Shown: positions 25,028 through 33,619 of the stretch, piece by piece
Numbering within the stretch: position 1 is the stretch's first letter
Layout of the letters: each line of letters starts with the position of its first letter
DNA from: a bacterium
GTDB lineage: Bacteria > Hinthialibacterota > Hinthialibacteria > H5-UNCL2
Assembly: GCA_015075175.1 (NCBI GenBank)
Contig: JABTUV010000004.1
Location: forward strand, 62,001-126,000
Length of the DNA: 64,000 nucleotides
Direction: 5' to 3'
The notes under the pieces: model-generated
Databases searched by the model: none
Told to the model about the DNA's origin: nothing
Seen by the model: the letters and a program-made list of their open reading frames with translations, nothing else
Program-made: the position numbers and the translations under genes

Positions 25028-26556
25028 GTTTTTACAATCTCAGGAAGGAGCCGTTTCATATCACGCCGGATCCGGCGTTTCTGTACCTGTCGCGCGGCCA
25101 CAAGGAGGCGCTGGGGGCGGTCATCTACGGGACCGAGCAGCGCAAGGGATTCGTGGCGATCACCGGCGAGGTGGGGACGGGCAAGACGACGGTGGTGCGG
25201 GCCTACCTGGAGCGGATCGACCGGACGCGGGTGCGGCCCATTTATATCTTCAACGCCAATCTGTCGTTTAAAGAGCTGCTTTCGACCATCTTGATGGAGC
25301 TGGGGGTGGAGGCGGGCAGCGACAACGTTCACGCCATGGTGCACCGGTTGCACGAGGTGCTGATCGAGGAGTTCCGCGCCGACCACAACGTGGTGCTGAT
25401 CATCGACGAGGCGCAGAACATGCCGATCAAGACGCTGGAGAATCTGCGCATGTTGTCCAACCTGGAGACGACGCAGGACAAGCTCTTGCAGATCGTGTTG
25501 GTGGGGCAGCCGGAGCTGGAGGCCAAGTTGAACCTGCCGGAGCTGCGGCAACTGCGGCAGCGGATCGCCTTTCGCGCCAAGATTGCGCCGCTGTCGGCGC
25601 GCGACAGTTACGAATACATCAACTTTCGGCTGGAGAAGGTGGTTTTATCGCGCGAGCCTTTGTTCACCAAGACGGCGCTACGGCGGATCGTGGATTACGC
25701 ACAGGGCAGTCCGCGGGTGATCAACATACTGTGCGACAATGCGCTGATTGCGGGTTTCGGCTCGCAGACCAAGCCGGTAACGGCGCAGATCGTGAAAGAA
25801 GTCATCGCGGATTACGAGGGGCGCTCGGCGCATCGCGGGTCGCGGCTGTGGCGGTACGCGGCGGCGGTGGTGGCGCTGGGATTTTTGGGCGTGGCCGCCT
25901 CACCCTACGGCCGCGGATGGATGGAGGACCTGGGCCTGCGGGTGGGGCAGAACGAGGCGGAGCAGCCGGCAGCGCGGACGCCCGTGCCCGCGCCGGCCGT
26001 CAAACCGTCGCCGACGCCGGTGGTGGACGTGAATCGCGAGGCGACGGATGAGGATGAGCCGGTGGCGGTGGAAGCGCCGGGGCGGCCGCGGATGGCGGGT
26101 CTCCATGCGACCGAGGAGCCGGTGATAGAGCCTATCGCGACGCCGACGCCCACGCCGGAACCGGCTGCGACGGCGACGCCGACGCCCCTGCCGGCGCCCG
26201 TGGCGCTGACGCCCGCGACGGCTGAGAGCGTGCTGCCGGCGGCCGTCATGGAGACGGCGACGAGGGCAGAAGTGGTGGAACCTCCCGCGCTGGCGGTTCC
26301 CCTAGTTTCCGTGGTGCAACCTCCGATCTTCCAGGTGACCTCGGGGCGGGGAGTGACGCGAATCGTGCGTGAGGGGGACTTTTTGTCGCGGCTGTGCGTC
26401 GAGGTTTACGGCTTTTCCAACAGCCAAGTGCTGGAGCTGGTGCGGGAGGCCAATCCGCAGATCGCGGACGTCAACCGGATCATGGTGGGCGACGTGATTC
26501 GTTTTCCGGCGCTGCACGTATCCGCGCCGGCGATGATGGAGATCGGCGGCAAGTGA
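25018..26556 (+). CDS. ExeA-like ATPase of PEP-CTERM/EPS loci with C-terminal LysM domain
   Basis: A 512-residue ATPase like the 'putative secretion ATPase' found beside exosortase-type EPS loci. Opening MYLSFYNLRKEPFHITPDPA is typical; Walker A GEVGTGKTT (about 48-56), Walker B VVLIIDEAQN (about 125-134) and VGQPELEAKL follow. A single membrane helix (YAAAVVALGFLGVAASPYG, about 283) separates the cytoplasmic ATPase from a Pro/Thr-rich linker (320-430) and a C-terminal LysM (RIVREGDFLSRLCVEVYGF, IADVNRIMVGDVIRFP) that would contact peptidoglycan or glycan outside. Overlaps the Wzz-like gene start-to-stop. The LysM tail is less usual for this family. Confidence 0.88.
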   Translation: MYLSFYNLRKEPFHITPDPAFLYLSRGHKEALGAVIYGTEQRKGFVAITGEVGTGKTTVVRAYLERIDRTRVRPIYIFNANLSFKELLSTILMELGVEAGSDNVHAMVHRLHEVLIEEFRADHNVVLIIDEAQNMPIKTLENLRMLSNLETTQDKLLQIVLVGQPELEAKLNLPELRQLRQRIAFRAKIAPLSARDSYEYINFRLEKVVLSREPLFTKTALRRIVDYAQGSPRVINILCDNALIAGFGSQTKPVTAQIVKEVIADYEGRSAHRGSRLWRYAAAVVALGFLGVAASPYGRGWMEDLGLRVGQNEAEQPAARTPVPAPAVKPSPTPVVDVNREATDEDEPVAVEAPGRPRMAGLHATEEPVIEPIATPTPTPEPAATATPTPLPAPVALTPATAESVLPAAVMETATRAEVVEPPALAVPLVSVVQPPIFQVTSGRGVTRIVREGDFLSRLCVEVYGFSNSQVLELVREANPQIADVNRIMVGDVIRFPALHVSAPAMMEIGGK

Positions 26557-26593
26557 AAAACTTGCGGAAGTCACACGCAGAGAAAAGAGTCTT

Positions 26594-27331
26594 ATGACCA
26601 AGATCTTCGAGGCGCTGGAGCAGGCGAGCCAGGAACGGAGCCTCCAACAGGAACAGCGGCAGGCGCGGGCCTTGACGCTGCCCGCGCGCCTGGAGGTCTC
26701 CAAGAGCACGCTGGAGGAGACCATGGTCGGTCTCTACCAGAACATCACGGCGATGCTGCCGATGGATTCGGGCAAGGTGATCCAGTTCATCGGGTCGAAA
26801 CCGGGCGAGGGCACGTCGGTGCTGGCGCGGGAGTTCGCGCGGGTCGCGTCCCTGAAGCTGGGCAAGCGGGTGCTCCTGGTGGACGCGGATCCGCACAGGC
26901 CGGTGCAATCGGGCTTTTTCGGCATCCGCCCCGATATGGACTGGAGGCAGGTGATCCGCGAGGGGCGGGAGATCGACCAGGCGCTGTACCAGGTGGAGAC
27001 GAGCAACTTGTACATCACGCAGTTCTCCAGCAACAACGTGGCCGCGCCGCCGGTCTTCGACGCACCGCAACTGGGGGACCTGTTCGGGGAGTTGCGGAGT
27101 GAATTTGATCTCGTCATCCTGGACACGCCGCCCGGGACGAAGTCGTCGGACGGGCTGGCGCTGTCCCCTAAGACGGACGGCGTGGTGCTGGTCGTGGAGG
27201 CGGAGAAGACGCGCTGGCAGGTGGCCGAGCACGTGGTGCGCAGGATCGAGAAACAAGGCGGGAAAGTGCTGGGGGTGGTGCTGAACAAGCGCCGCTTCCC
27301 GGTACCCGAGTTCATATATCGACGCTTTTAG
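26594..27331 (+). CDS. CpsD/CapB-like P-loop protein (BY-kinase relative) without Walker A lysine
   Basis: A 245-residue relative of bacterial tyrosine kinases that partner Wzz proteins. The Walker A reads GSKPGEGTS (about 68-76), with Thr where the family has Lys; Walker A' VLLVDADPHRP (about 93) and Walker B FDLVILDTPPG (about 172) are normal. The usual C-terminal tyrosine cluster is absent: the end is FPVPEFIYRRF with one Tyr. GEGTS-type relatives accompany exosortase-type EPS loci and are likely regulators of chain length rather than full kinases; that is inference. It is separated from the ATPase gene by 37 bases and precedes the sugar transferase by 120 bases. Confidence 0.8.
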   Translation: MTKIFEALEQASQERSLQQEQRQARALTLPARLEVSKSTLEETMVGLYQNITAMLPMDSGKVIQFIGSKPGEGTSVLAREFARVASLKLGKRVLLVDADPHRPVQSGFFGIRPDMDWRQVIREGREIDQALYQVETSNLYITQFSSNNVAAPPVFDAPQLGDLFGELRSEFDLVILDTPPGTKSSDGLALSPKTDGVVLVVEAEKTRWQVAEHVVRRIEKQGGKVLGVVLNKRRFPVPEFIYRRF

Positions 27332-27451
27332 TGGCAAGGCGTCCTGCCGATCGCCGGGAGCAGCGACGGCGGAGCGCGGTGGATACGGAACCCTGACGGG
27401 TGTGAGCCGGCTCCCCGGGGAAGTCGGAGCCGACGGAGGAGCACGAACTTC

Positions 27452-28669
27452 ATGTTCAAGATTCTCAAAGAGATGTGGGCCGAGAAACGGACCGTCAAGA
27501 GCCTGGAGGAACGCATTCCCGGCCTCTTGCCGAGCGAACTGTTTCACGCCGAGTGCCGCAAGGAGAAAATGCGTGCGGACCGCACGCTGGTGCCGTTCAC
27601 GCTGCTCGTCTTCGACGTGGTCAACACCACCGGCGACCATCGCTCGCGGGAGTTGGCGCTGGAGGTGCTGGGTTCGATCGTGGTGCGGTGCAGCCGGGGC
27701 AGCGACACGCGGGGGTGGCATCGTTCGGGCGAACGGCTGCAACTGGGACTGCTCCTGCACAATACCGACGCGGGCAAGGCCGAACGGGTGATTCGCACGG
27801 TGCGCGAGCAGTTCCGGCAGCTGGCCTCGGGGTATCACATTCATAACGGCAAGCCGGCGGAGATCGTGTGCGAGGCGGCGACCTATCCCAACGTGGCCAT
27901 CGACGGCGAGCCGCCGGCGCCCGAACCGGACCGCCAGAAGGCGCGCTCCAATATGGCCCGCATCGAGGGGCGGTTGCTGCGCAGTTCGCTGCCCTGGTGG
28001 AAACGCAGCACCGACATCGTCATGTCGCTCACGGCCCTCCTCTTCCTGTCGCCGATCATGCTGGCGGTGGCGGCGCTGATCAAGCTGGTGTCGCCCGGGC
28101 CGGTGTTCTTCCGGCAGCAGCGGGTGGGCTACCTGGGTCGCGCCTTCACGCTGTACAAGTTCCGCACCATGCACGTCAATTTCGACGCCTCCATCCACGA
28201 GCAGCACCTGGCGCGATTGATCGCCACGCGCAAAGAAGGGGCGCCCGACGGCGACCAGCCGATGCAGAAGCTGGACGACAACAACCCGCAGATCATTCCG
28301 TTCGGGCGCTTTCTGCGCAAGGCGTGCCTGGACGAGCTGCCGCAGCTATTCAACGTGCTGCGCGGCGAGATGAGCCTGGTGGGACCGCGTCCGCCGATTC
28401 CCTACGAGGTCAAGGAGTATCTGCGCTGGCACTCGATGCGCTTTGACGCGGTTCCGGGCATGACCGGGCTGTGGCAGGTCAGCGGCAAGAACCGCACCAC
28501 TTTCAAGGAGATGATCCGGCTGGACATCCGCTACGCCTGCCAGCGGTCGTTTCTTTTAGACATGAAGATCATTCTGAAGACCGTGCCGGTGGTCATGTCG
28601 CAGCTTTACAGCAAGGCGACGGTGGCCCGGCCCCGTCCGACCGTGGTGGAGGCGCAGGAAAATGCTTAA
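27452..28669 (+). CDS. Priming sugar transferase with extra N-terminal GGDEF-like domain
   Basis: The C-terminal half (about 180-405) is a bacterial sugar transferase (WcaJ/PglC superfamily) that places the first sugar phosphate on undecaprenyl phosphate: a membrane helix at WWKRSTDIVMSLTALLFLS, KLVSPGPVFFRQQRVG, LYKFRTMH, CLDELPQLFNVLRGEMSLVG and GMTGLWQVSGKN. The N-terminal 165 residues are soluble and not the usual transmembrane or Rossmann region; VPFTLLVFDVVNTTGDH and SRGSDTRGWHRSGERLQLGL resemble a degenerate diguanylate cyclase fold. A GGAGGAGC ribosome site precedes the ATG. The stop overlaps the next gene's ATG by 8 bases. Confidence 0.85.
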   Translation: MFKILKEMWAEKRTVKSLEERIPGLLPSELFHAECRKEKMRADRTLVPFTLLVFDVVNTTGDHRSRELALEVLGSIVVRCSRGSDTRGWHRSGERLQLGLLLHNTDAGKAERVIRTVREQFRQLASGYHIHNGKPAEIVCEAATYPNVAIDGEPPAPEPDRQKARSNMARIEGRLLRSSLPWWKRSTDIVMSLTALLFLSPIMLAVAALIKLVSPGPVFFRQQRVGYLGRAFTLYKFRTMHVNFDASIHEQHLARLIATRKEGAPDGDQPMQKLDDNNPQIIPFGRFLRKACLDELPQLFNVLRGEMSLVGPRPPIPYEVKEYLRWHSMRFDAVPGMTGLWQVSGKNRTTFKEMIRLDIRYACQRSFLLDMKIILKTVPVVMSQLYSKATVARPRPTVVEAQENA

Positions 28670-29663
28670 CATTGCGGTCGTTGGCTGCGGTTACTGGGGT
28701 CCGAACCTGGTACGGAACTTCCGGTCGTTGCACGACTGCCGGGTGAAGGCGGTGTGCGACCTGGACGGGGATCGGCTGTCACACCTGGTGGAGTTGTATC
28801 CCGGGGTGGAGGCGGTGACGGATTTCGGGCGCGTGGTGGAGGACGGGGAGGTGCAGGCGGTGGCGGTGGCGACGCCGGTGCGTTTCCATTACGAGCTGGC
28901 GCGGGAGGCGTTGGCCGCGGGCAAGCACGTCTTCATCGAGAAGCCCATGGCCAGCCAGCGGCGGACGAGTGTCGCCAGTTGATCCGGCTGGCCGAGGAGG
29001 TCCGGCGCACGCTGATGGTGGGCCACACGTTCATTTACACGCCGGTGGTGAGGCGCATCAAGGAGATCGTGGACGCGGGGGACCTGGGCGAGATTCTCTA
29101 TATCAGCTCGCGGCGCCTGAATCTGGGGTTGTTTTAGAAGGATATCAACGGGCCTGGGACCTGGCGCCGTACGACATCCGATCATCCTGTATCTTCTGGC
29201 GAGGTGCCGGCGCGGGTCAACTGCCAGGGCAGGCACGTGGCGCCGGGCATCGAGGACGTGACCAACATCTCGCTGACTTCCGCAACGGCGGGTTCGCCAC
29301 CATCCAGAGCAGCTGGCTGGATCCCAACAAGATCCGCGAGATGACCATCGTCGGGGACAAGAAGATGCTGGTCTACGACGACATCGAGCCGCTGGAGAAG
29401 ATCAAGATCTACGACAAGCGCGCAGAGGGACCCTCGCACTACGACACGTTCGCCGAGCCCAGTATTCATACCATTACGGGGACGTATTCCCGCACATCGC
29501 TGCGTCGAGCCACTGCGCGTGGAGTGCCAGCATTTCGTGGACTGCATCCGCACGGGACGCACGCCGGAGACCTCGGGCTGGGACGGACAGGGTGGTGCAG
29601 ATCCTGAGGCGGCCTCGCGTCGATGAGGAACGGCGGGCGAGCGTGGAGATCGCGCTGGACTGA
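28662..29663 (+). pseudogene. Gfo/Idh/MocA family oxidoreductase, several frameshifts
   Basis: NAD(P)-dependent sugar dehydrogenase. The first 105 residues (MLNIAVVGCGYWGPNLVRNF; CDLDGDRL; AVATPVRFHYELAREALAAG; HVFIEKPMA) read cleanly. After 28970 the protein continues through other frames: CRQLIRLAEEVRRTLMVGHTF, YISSRRLNLGLF, WDLAPYDI, IEDVTNISL, FATIQSSWLDPNKIREMTIV, YDDIEPLEKIKIYDK and VECQHFVDCIRTGRTPETSG, ending at 29663. At least five indels are needed in 700 bases. The family includes WbpB/WlbA, which oxidise C3 of UDP-N-acetyl-glucosaminuronate; the WbpD-like and second DegT genes at 50.8-52.4 kb would be natural partners. Confidence 0.8.
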
Positions 29664-29845
29664 TGCACCTGGGCGGGGCCGCGGCGTGGACGCTATGACG
29701 AGCAGGGCGTCCGGGATCGCTCCGGTTCCGCGGTCGCGGCCGCGTCGCCAATCTAGGTCGTCGAAGGCCGGCGCGCGTCCTCGCCGCGCGCCGGACGTCG
29801 GGAGTTGCGCTGACCGCCGGCGAGAGAGGTCGCCGGCAAGCGTCG

Positions 29846-31186
29846 ATGGTGGTTGGACTGGGACTCCTGATACTGGCGACGCCTTTTCTCCCACATCTGT
29901 CGATGGTGGGAGCAGAGGGATGGACGCTTCTGGATCTCGCGCTGCCGCCTATGGCATGCCTGTGCCTGTGGTTGTGCGTGGTGCATCGCACCCTGACGCC
30001 GCGCCTGCGGCAGATGAGCCTTCTGCCAGCGGCCATGCTGTTTCTCGTGATCCTGCACGTATTCACCGATCCGCGGCTGGACGAGATCCTCTATCAGTTG
30101 ACCGCCACGCGCCTGCCGACGGGGGGGTTTCGGTTGTATTACAGCATCGCCGTCAACGTGCTTCTGTACTACGTGGCGCCGCTCGTCATCAGCGACGCCG
30201 CCAAGCTGCGACGGTTTCAGAGAATCTATCTCGGGTTCATCATCTTTCAGGTGGTGTTTACATGCCTGCGCATCCCGCTGAAAATCGACAAGGTGCCGTG
30301 GGACTCCTACGGCAGCCAGATCATGGCCTACGACGCCAACAGTTACTGGGGAGAGGGTTTGCGCCTGATCGTGCTGGGGGACATGGGAATGCATCTGTTC
30401 ATCTTCGCGCTGGTGTTCATGTCGGCGGGGACGCGCTGGCGGACGGTGATGATGATCGCGGGCATGGGTTCGATACTCTATTCCAAGGGGCGCGCTCCCA
30501 TGCTGGCGGCGCTTTTGGTCTGGGTGCTGTATCTCGTGTTGGAGCGGAGGCGCTGGATGCCGGCGTTCCTACTGATGGGCGGGGTGGGTTGCGTCCTGGG
30601 CTTCTTCGCGGTCAATACGGAACTTCTGGAGGGGTTGCCGGCCACACCCAAGCGCTTTCTGTCGATCCTTGCGCCGGACAATCCCGAGTACCAGTCGGAC
30701 ACGTACTCGCGGCGGGAGATGTGGGACGTGCAGTGGTATGTGATTCGGCGCAATCCAATCTGGGGGTCGATGAACGACTTTCCCGTGACGGCCGACGAGG
30801 ACGCCAAGAGCAGCGTGAGGCGCGGCGACACACACGGCGTCTACCTGGGCATGGCGGCGCTGTTCGGCGTGCCGGTGCTGCTCCTGTGGGTGGTACTGGT
30901 GCTGCGGCAGGTGTTGCGGGCCTACGATCTTTGGCGGCTCAACGCGAGCAACAGCGAGGCGCGACGCTGGGGGATGTGGCTGTTCATGCTCCTGGTAGCG
31001 TATCTCTTCAAGTACGGAACCAGCGGCAACGCCGGGGGCGGATACACGGACTTTTTCCTCCTGTGGGCGCTGGTGGACATAGCGCACAAGGTGGTGCAGC
31101 GGGAGGCGGCGCCGGCGCGGACGCCGCTGCGCGGGCTGCCCACGCTCGCTGCCTCGCGTTCCCGCTCGGGGGCGCCTACTCCATGA
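29846..31186 (+). CDS. O-antigen ligase / Wzy-like polymerase membrane protein
   Basis: A 446-residue protein with about eleven hydrophobic helices and one large periplasmic loop near residues 255-325 (RFLSILAPDNPEYQSDTYSR; the following WYVIRRNPIWGSMNDFPV and DTHGVYLGMAALFGVPVLLL) as in O-antigen ligase and Wzy polymerases. The loop element RNPIWG...H..Y is the typical conserved part. It would polymerise or transfer the EPS repeat unit on the periplasmic side. The start is uncertain: the region 29664-29845 after the broken oxidoreductase is not clearly coding and may hold a further frameshift. Confidence 0.75.
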   Translation: MVVGLGLLILATPFLPHLSMVGAEGWTLLDLALPPMACLCLWLCVVHRTLTPRLRQMSLLPAAMLFLVILHVFTDPRLDEILYQLTATRLPTGGFRLYYSIAVNVLLYYVAPLVISDAAKLRRFQRIYLGFIIFQVVFTCLRIPLKIDKVPWDSYGSQIMAYDANSYWGEGLRLIVLGDMGMHLFIFALVFMSAGTRWRTVMMIAGMGSILYSKGRAPMLAALLVWVLYLVLERRRWMPAFLLMGGVGCVLGFFAVNTELLEGLPATPKRFLSILAPDNPEYQSDTYSRREMWDVQWYVIRRNPIWGSMNDFPVTADEDAKSSVRRGDTHGVYLGMAALFGVPVLLLWVVLVLRQVLRAYDLWRLNASNSEARRWGMWLFMLLVAYLFKYGTSGNAGGGYTDFFLLWALVDIAHKVVQREAAPARTPLRGLPTLAASRSRSGAPTP

Positions 31187-31205
31187 TCGAGGGAGCCATT
31201 CGGCC

Positions 31206-31982
31206 ATGAAGACGGTCATTCTCTGCGGCGGCATGGGAACGCGCCTGCGCGAGCTCACCGAGATGCTGCCCAAGCCCATGGTCCCCATCGGGGGCTATCC
31301 CATCGTCTGGCACATCATGAAGTGCTACGCCTGCTTCGGGTATCACGACTTCGTCCTGTGTCTCGGATACAAGAAGGAGAACTTCATCGATTTCTTCATC
31401 AACTACCGCGAGCGCAACTCAGACATTACTGTGAGTCTTTCGGACGGCGCGGTGCAGTTTCACGACAACCACTGTGAGGACGACTGGAAGGTCACGCTGG
31501 CCGATACGGGATTGACCACCAACACCGGCGGCCGCATCCGGCGCATCGAGAAGTACATCGACGGAGAGGACTTCTTTCTGACCTACGGGGACGGGGTGTC
31601 CGACGTGGACCTGGCGGCGCTGCTGGAGTTCCACCGCCGGCACGGCCGGACCATCACCGTCACGGCGGTGCGCCCGTCCAGCCGCTTCGGTGAAATCAAC
31701 ATCAAGAGCAACCTGGTGGAGAGTTTCAGCGAAAAGCCGCAGACTTCGGAGGGATACATCAACGGCGGGTTCATGGTGGTCAACCGGCGCATCTTCGACC
31801 GATACATGAACGATGATCCGAACCTGGACTTCGAGTCGCAGGTGATGCGCCGGGTTGCGGCCGACGGGGAGATGGCGGCCTTCCGGCACGACGGCTTCTG
31901 GCAGTGCATGGACACGAGTCGCGAGTATCAACTGCTCAATGGTCTCTGGGAGAAGAATGCGGCGGCATGGAGGCGCTGGTGA
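31206..31982 (+). CDS. rfbF: Glucose-1-phosphate cytidylyltransferase
   Basis: Converts glucose-1-phosphate and CTP to CDP-glucose, the first step to CDP-6-deoxysugars. The 258 residues match the family. Features are the nucleotide-binding MKTVILCGGMGTRLRELTEM, the Lys of LPKPMVPIGGYPIVWHIM, GYKKENFIDFFINY, DTGLTTNTGGRIRRIEKYI with the CTP-type recognition region, LTYGDGVSDVDL with the metal-binding Asp, and YINGGFMVVNRRIFDRY. An AGGGAG ribosome site lies just upstream. It overlaps rfbG by 16 bases, so both are expressed together. Confidence 0.95.
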   Translation: MKTVILCGGMGTRLRELTEMLPKPMVPIGGYPIVWHIMKCYACFGYHDFVLCLGYKKENFIDFFINYRERNSDITVSLSDGAVQFHDNHCEDDWKVTLADTGLTTNTGGRIRRIEKYIDGEDFFLTYGDGVSDVDLAALLEFHRRHGRTITVTAVRPSSRFGEINIKSNLVESFSEKPQTSEGYINGGFMVVNRRIFDRYMNDDPNLDFESQVMRRVAADGEMAAFRHDGFWQCMDTSREYQLLNGLWEKNAAAWRRW

Positions 31983-33073
31983 GGATCGAAGGCGCGGCAT
32001 TTTGCGGCCGGCGGGTGCTGGTGACGGGACATAGCGGCTTCAAGGGGGGCTGGCTGTGCACGTGGCTGGAACGGCTGGGCGCGCGCGTCTTCGGCTATGC
32101 CCTTGCGCCCGATACGGATCCCGCTCTTTATCACGTTTTGCGGTTGCGCGAGCGGGTGGACGAGACGATTGAGGACATTCGCAACTATGATGCACTGTTG
32201 CGGCTGGTCCGCAGGCTCCAGCCGGAGATCGTATTTCACCTGGCGGCGCAGCCGCTGGTGCGACGCTCCTATGACCAGCCCAAGCTGACCTACGACACCA
32301 ACGTGGGCGGGACGGTGAACCTTCTGGAGGCGCTGCGAACGGTCGGCTGCGCGCGCGCCGTGGTGGTGGTGACGACCGACAAGGTGTATGAGAATCACGA
32401 GTGGGTGTGGGGCTATCGGGAGTCGGACCGACTGGGAGGGCATGATCCGTACAGCAGCTCGAAGGCGTGCGCGGAGTTGGCGGCGGCGAGTTACTATGAT
32501 GCCTTTTTCAAGGGCGGGGGCAGGACTCTCATAGCCACGGCGCGGTCTGGGAACGTAATCGGCGGCGGCGACTGGGCGCAGGACCGGATTGTCCCGGACG
32601 CGGTTCGCGCGCTCTCCTCGGGCCGGGCGGTTCCCGTGCGCAACCCCGGTTCGGTGCGGCCGTGGCAGCACGTGCTGGAGCCGCTGGCCGGATACCTGCT
32701 CTTGGCGGGGCGCTTGTGGAGCGGTGACGCCGGGTGTGCGTGCGCGTGGAACTTCGGTCCGGACCCTCGCAGCGGGTGCAGCGTGCGGGGACTGGTGGAA
32801 CTGGTTCTGGGCGCGTGGGGCGGCGGGGAGTGGAAAGACGTCTCCACGCCCGACGCACGGCGCGAGACGACGCTCTTGAGGTTGAATTCGGAAAAAGCCG
32901 AGCATGAACTGGGATGGCATCCGGTGTATGACTGCGCGCAGGCGATCCGCGCCACGGTGGAGTGGTATCGAGAATATTACGCCGGGTGCGACGACATGCG
33001 CGCGTTGACCGTGCGTCAGATCGAAGCCTTTGAGGGCGCGAGTGTAGGCCGGGCACTGGAGACGCGGCGATGA
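31967..33073 (+). CDS. rfbG: CDP-glucose 4,6-dehydratase
   Basis: Short-chain dehydrogenase making CDP-4-keto-6-deoxy-D-glucose. I chose the ATG at 31967 (MEALVRIEGAAFCGRRVLVT). The 368-residue protein has the NAD-binding GHSGFKGGWLCTWLERLG, VFHLAAQPLVRRSY, the catalytic Thr-Asp-Lys TTDKVYENHEWVWGY typical of RfbG, and the YxxxK in DPYSSSKACAE; GNVIGGGDWAQDRIVPD and RPWQHVLEPLAGYL are RfbG hallmarks. It overlaps rfbF in front and the RfbC-like gene behind by 4 bases. Confidence 0.95.
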   Translation: MEALVRIEGAAFCGRRVLVTGHSGFKGGWLCTWLERLGARVFGYALAPDTDPALYHVLRLRERVDETIEDIRNYDALLRLVRRLQPEIVFHLAAQPLVRRSYDQPKLTYDTNVGGTVNLLEALRTVGCARAVVVVTTDKVYENHEWVWGYRESDRLGGHDPYSSSKACAELAAASYYDAFFKGGGRTLIATARSGNVIGGGDWAQDRIVPDAVRALSSGRAVPVRNPGSVRPWQHVLEPLAGYLLLAGRLWSGDAGCACAWNFGPDPRSGCSVRGLVELVLGAWGGGEWKDVSTPDARRETTLLRLNSEKAEHELGWHPVYDCAQAIRATVEWYREYYAGCDDMRALTVRQIEAFEGASVGRALETRR

Positions 33074-33605
33074 AGTTTCATGCCACCCCGCTGCGCGGCG
33101 TGTATCGGATCGAATTGGAGAAGCGCGGCGACGAACGCGGGTTTTTCGCGCGCGCATGGTGCCGGCGGGAGTTCGAGGCTCACGGACTTTCGACGCATTT
33201 GTGCCAGGCCAACATATCGTACAATCGCCGAGCCGGAACGCTGCGCGGCATGCACTATCAGAAGCCGCCGTACGCGGAGAACAAGCTGGTGCGCTGCACG
33301 CGCGGCGCGGTCTTCGACGTGGCGCTTGATCTGCGCCCGGAGTCGCCCAGTTACCTGAAGTGGTACGGAGTGGAACTGTCCGCGGACAACGGAGTCATGC
33401 TCTACATTCCGGAGGGGTGCGCGCACGGGTATCAGACCCTGGTTGACGAGAGCGAGGTGTTTTACCAGGTCACGGAATGCTATGCGCGCCCGACCACGAG
33501 GGCGGCGCGGCGCGTGACGATCCGGCCTTCGGCATTGCGTGGCCGCTGCCGGTGACGGTGATATCGGAACGCGACAGGAATCATCCGCGCTGGACCGGCG
33601 CGTAG
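33070..33605 (+). CDS. dTDP-4-dehydrorhamnose 3,5-epimerase-like protein (frameshift near 33510)
   Basis: A cupin epimerase of the RfbC family, here probably acting on the CDP-4-keto-6-deoxysugar made by RfbG. Conserved parts are DERGFFARAWCRREFEAHGL, the catalytic His in GTLRGMHYQKPP, DVALDLRPESPSYLKWYG and YIPEGCAHGYQTL. After EVFYQVTECYA the conserved C-terminus (DDPAFGIAWPLPVTVISERD) is one frame over, so one indel near 33510 must be assumed; the corrected stop is 33605. Start ATG overlaps rfbG. Confidence 0.82.
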
Positions 33606-33619
33606 AGGGAAGGGAAGCG

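Noticed and set aside
26480-28207. 575-residue open frame on the minus strand
   Set aside because: Antisense to the CpsD-like and sugar transferase genes; His/Arg-rich with no motif.
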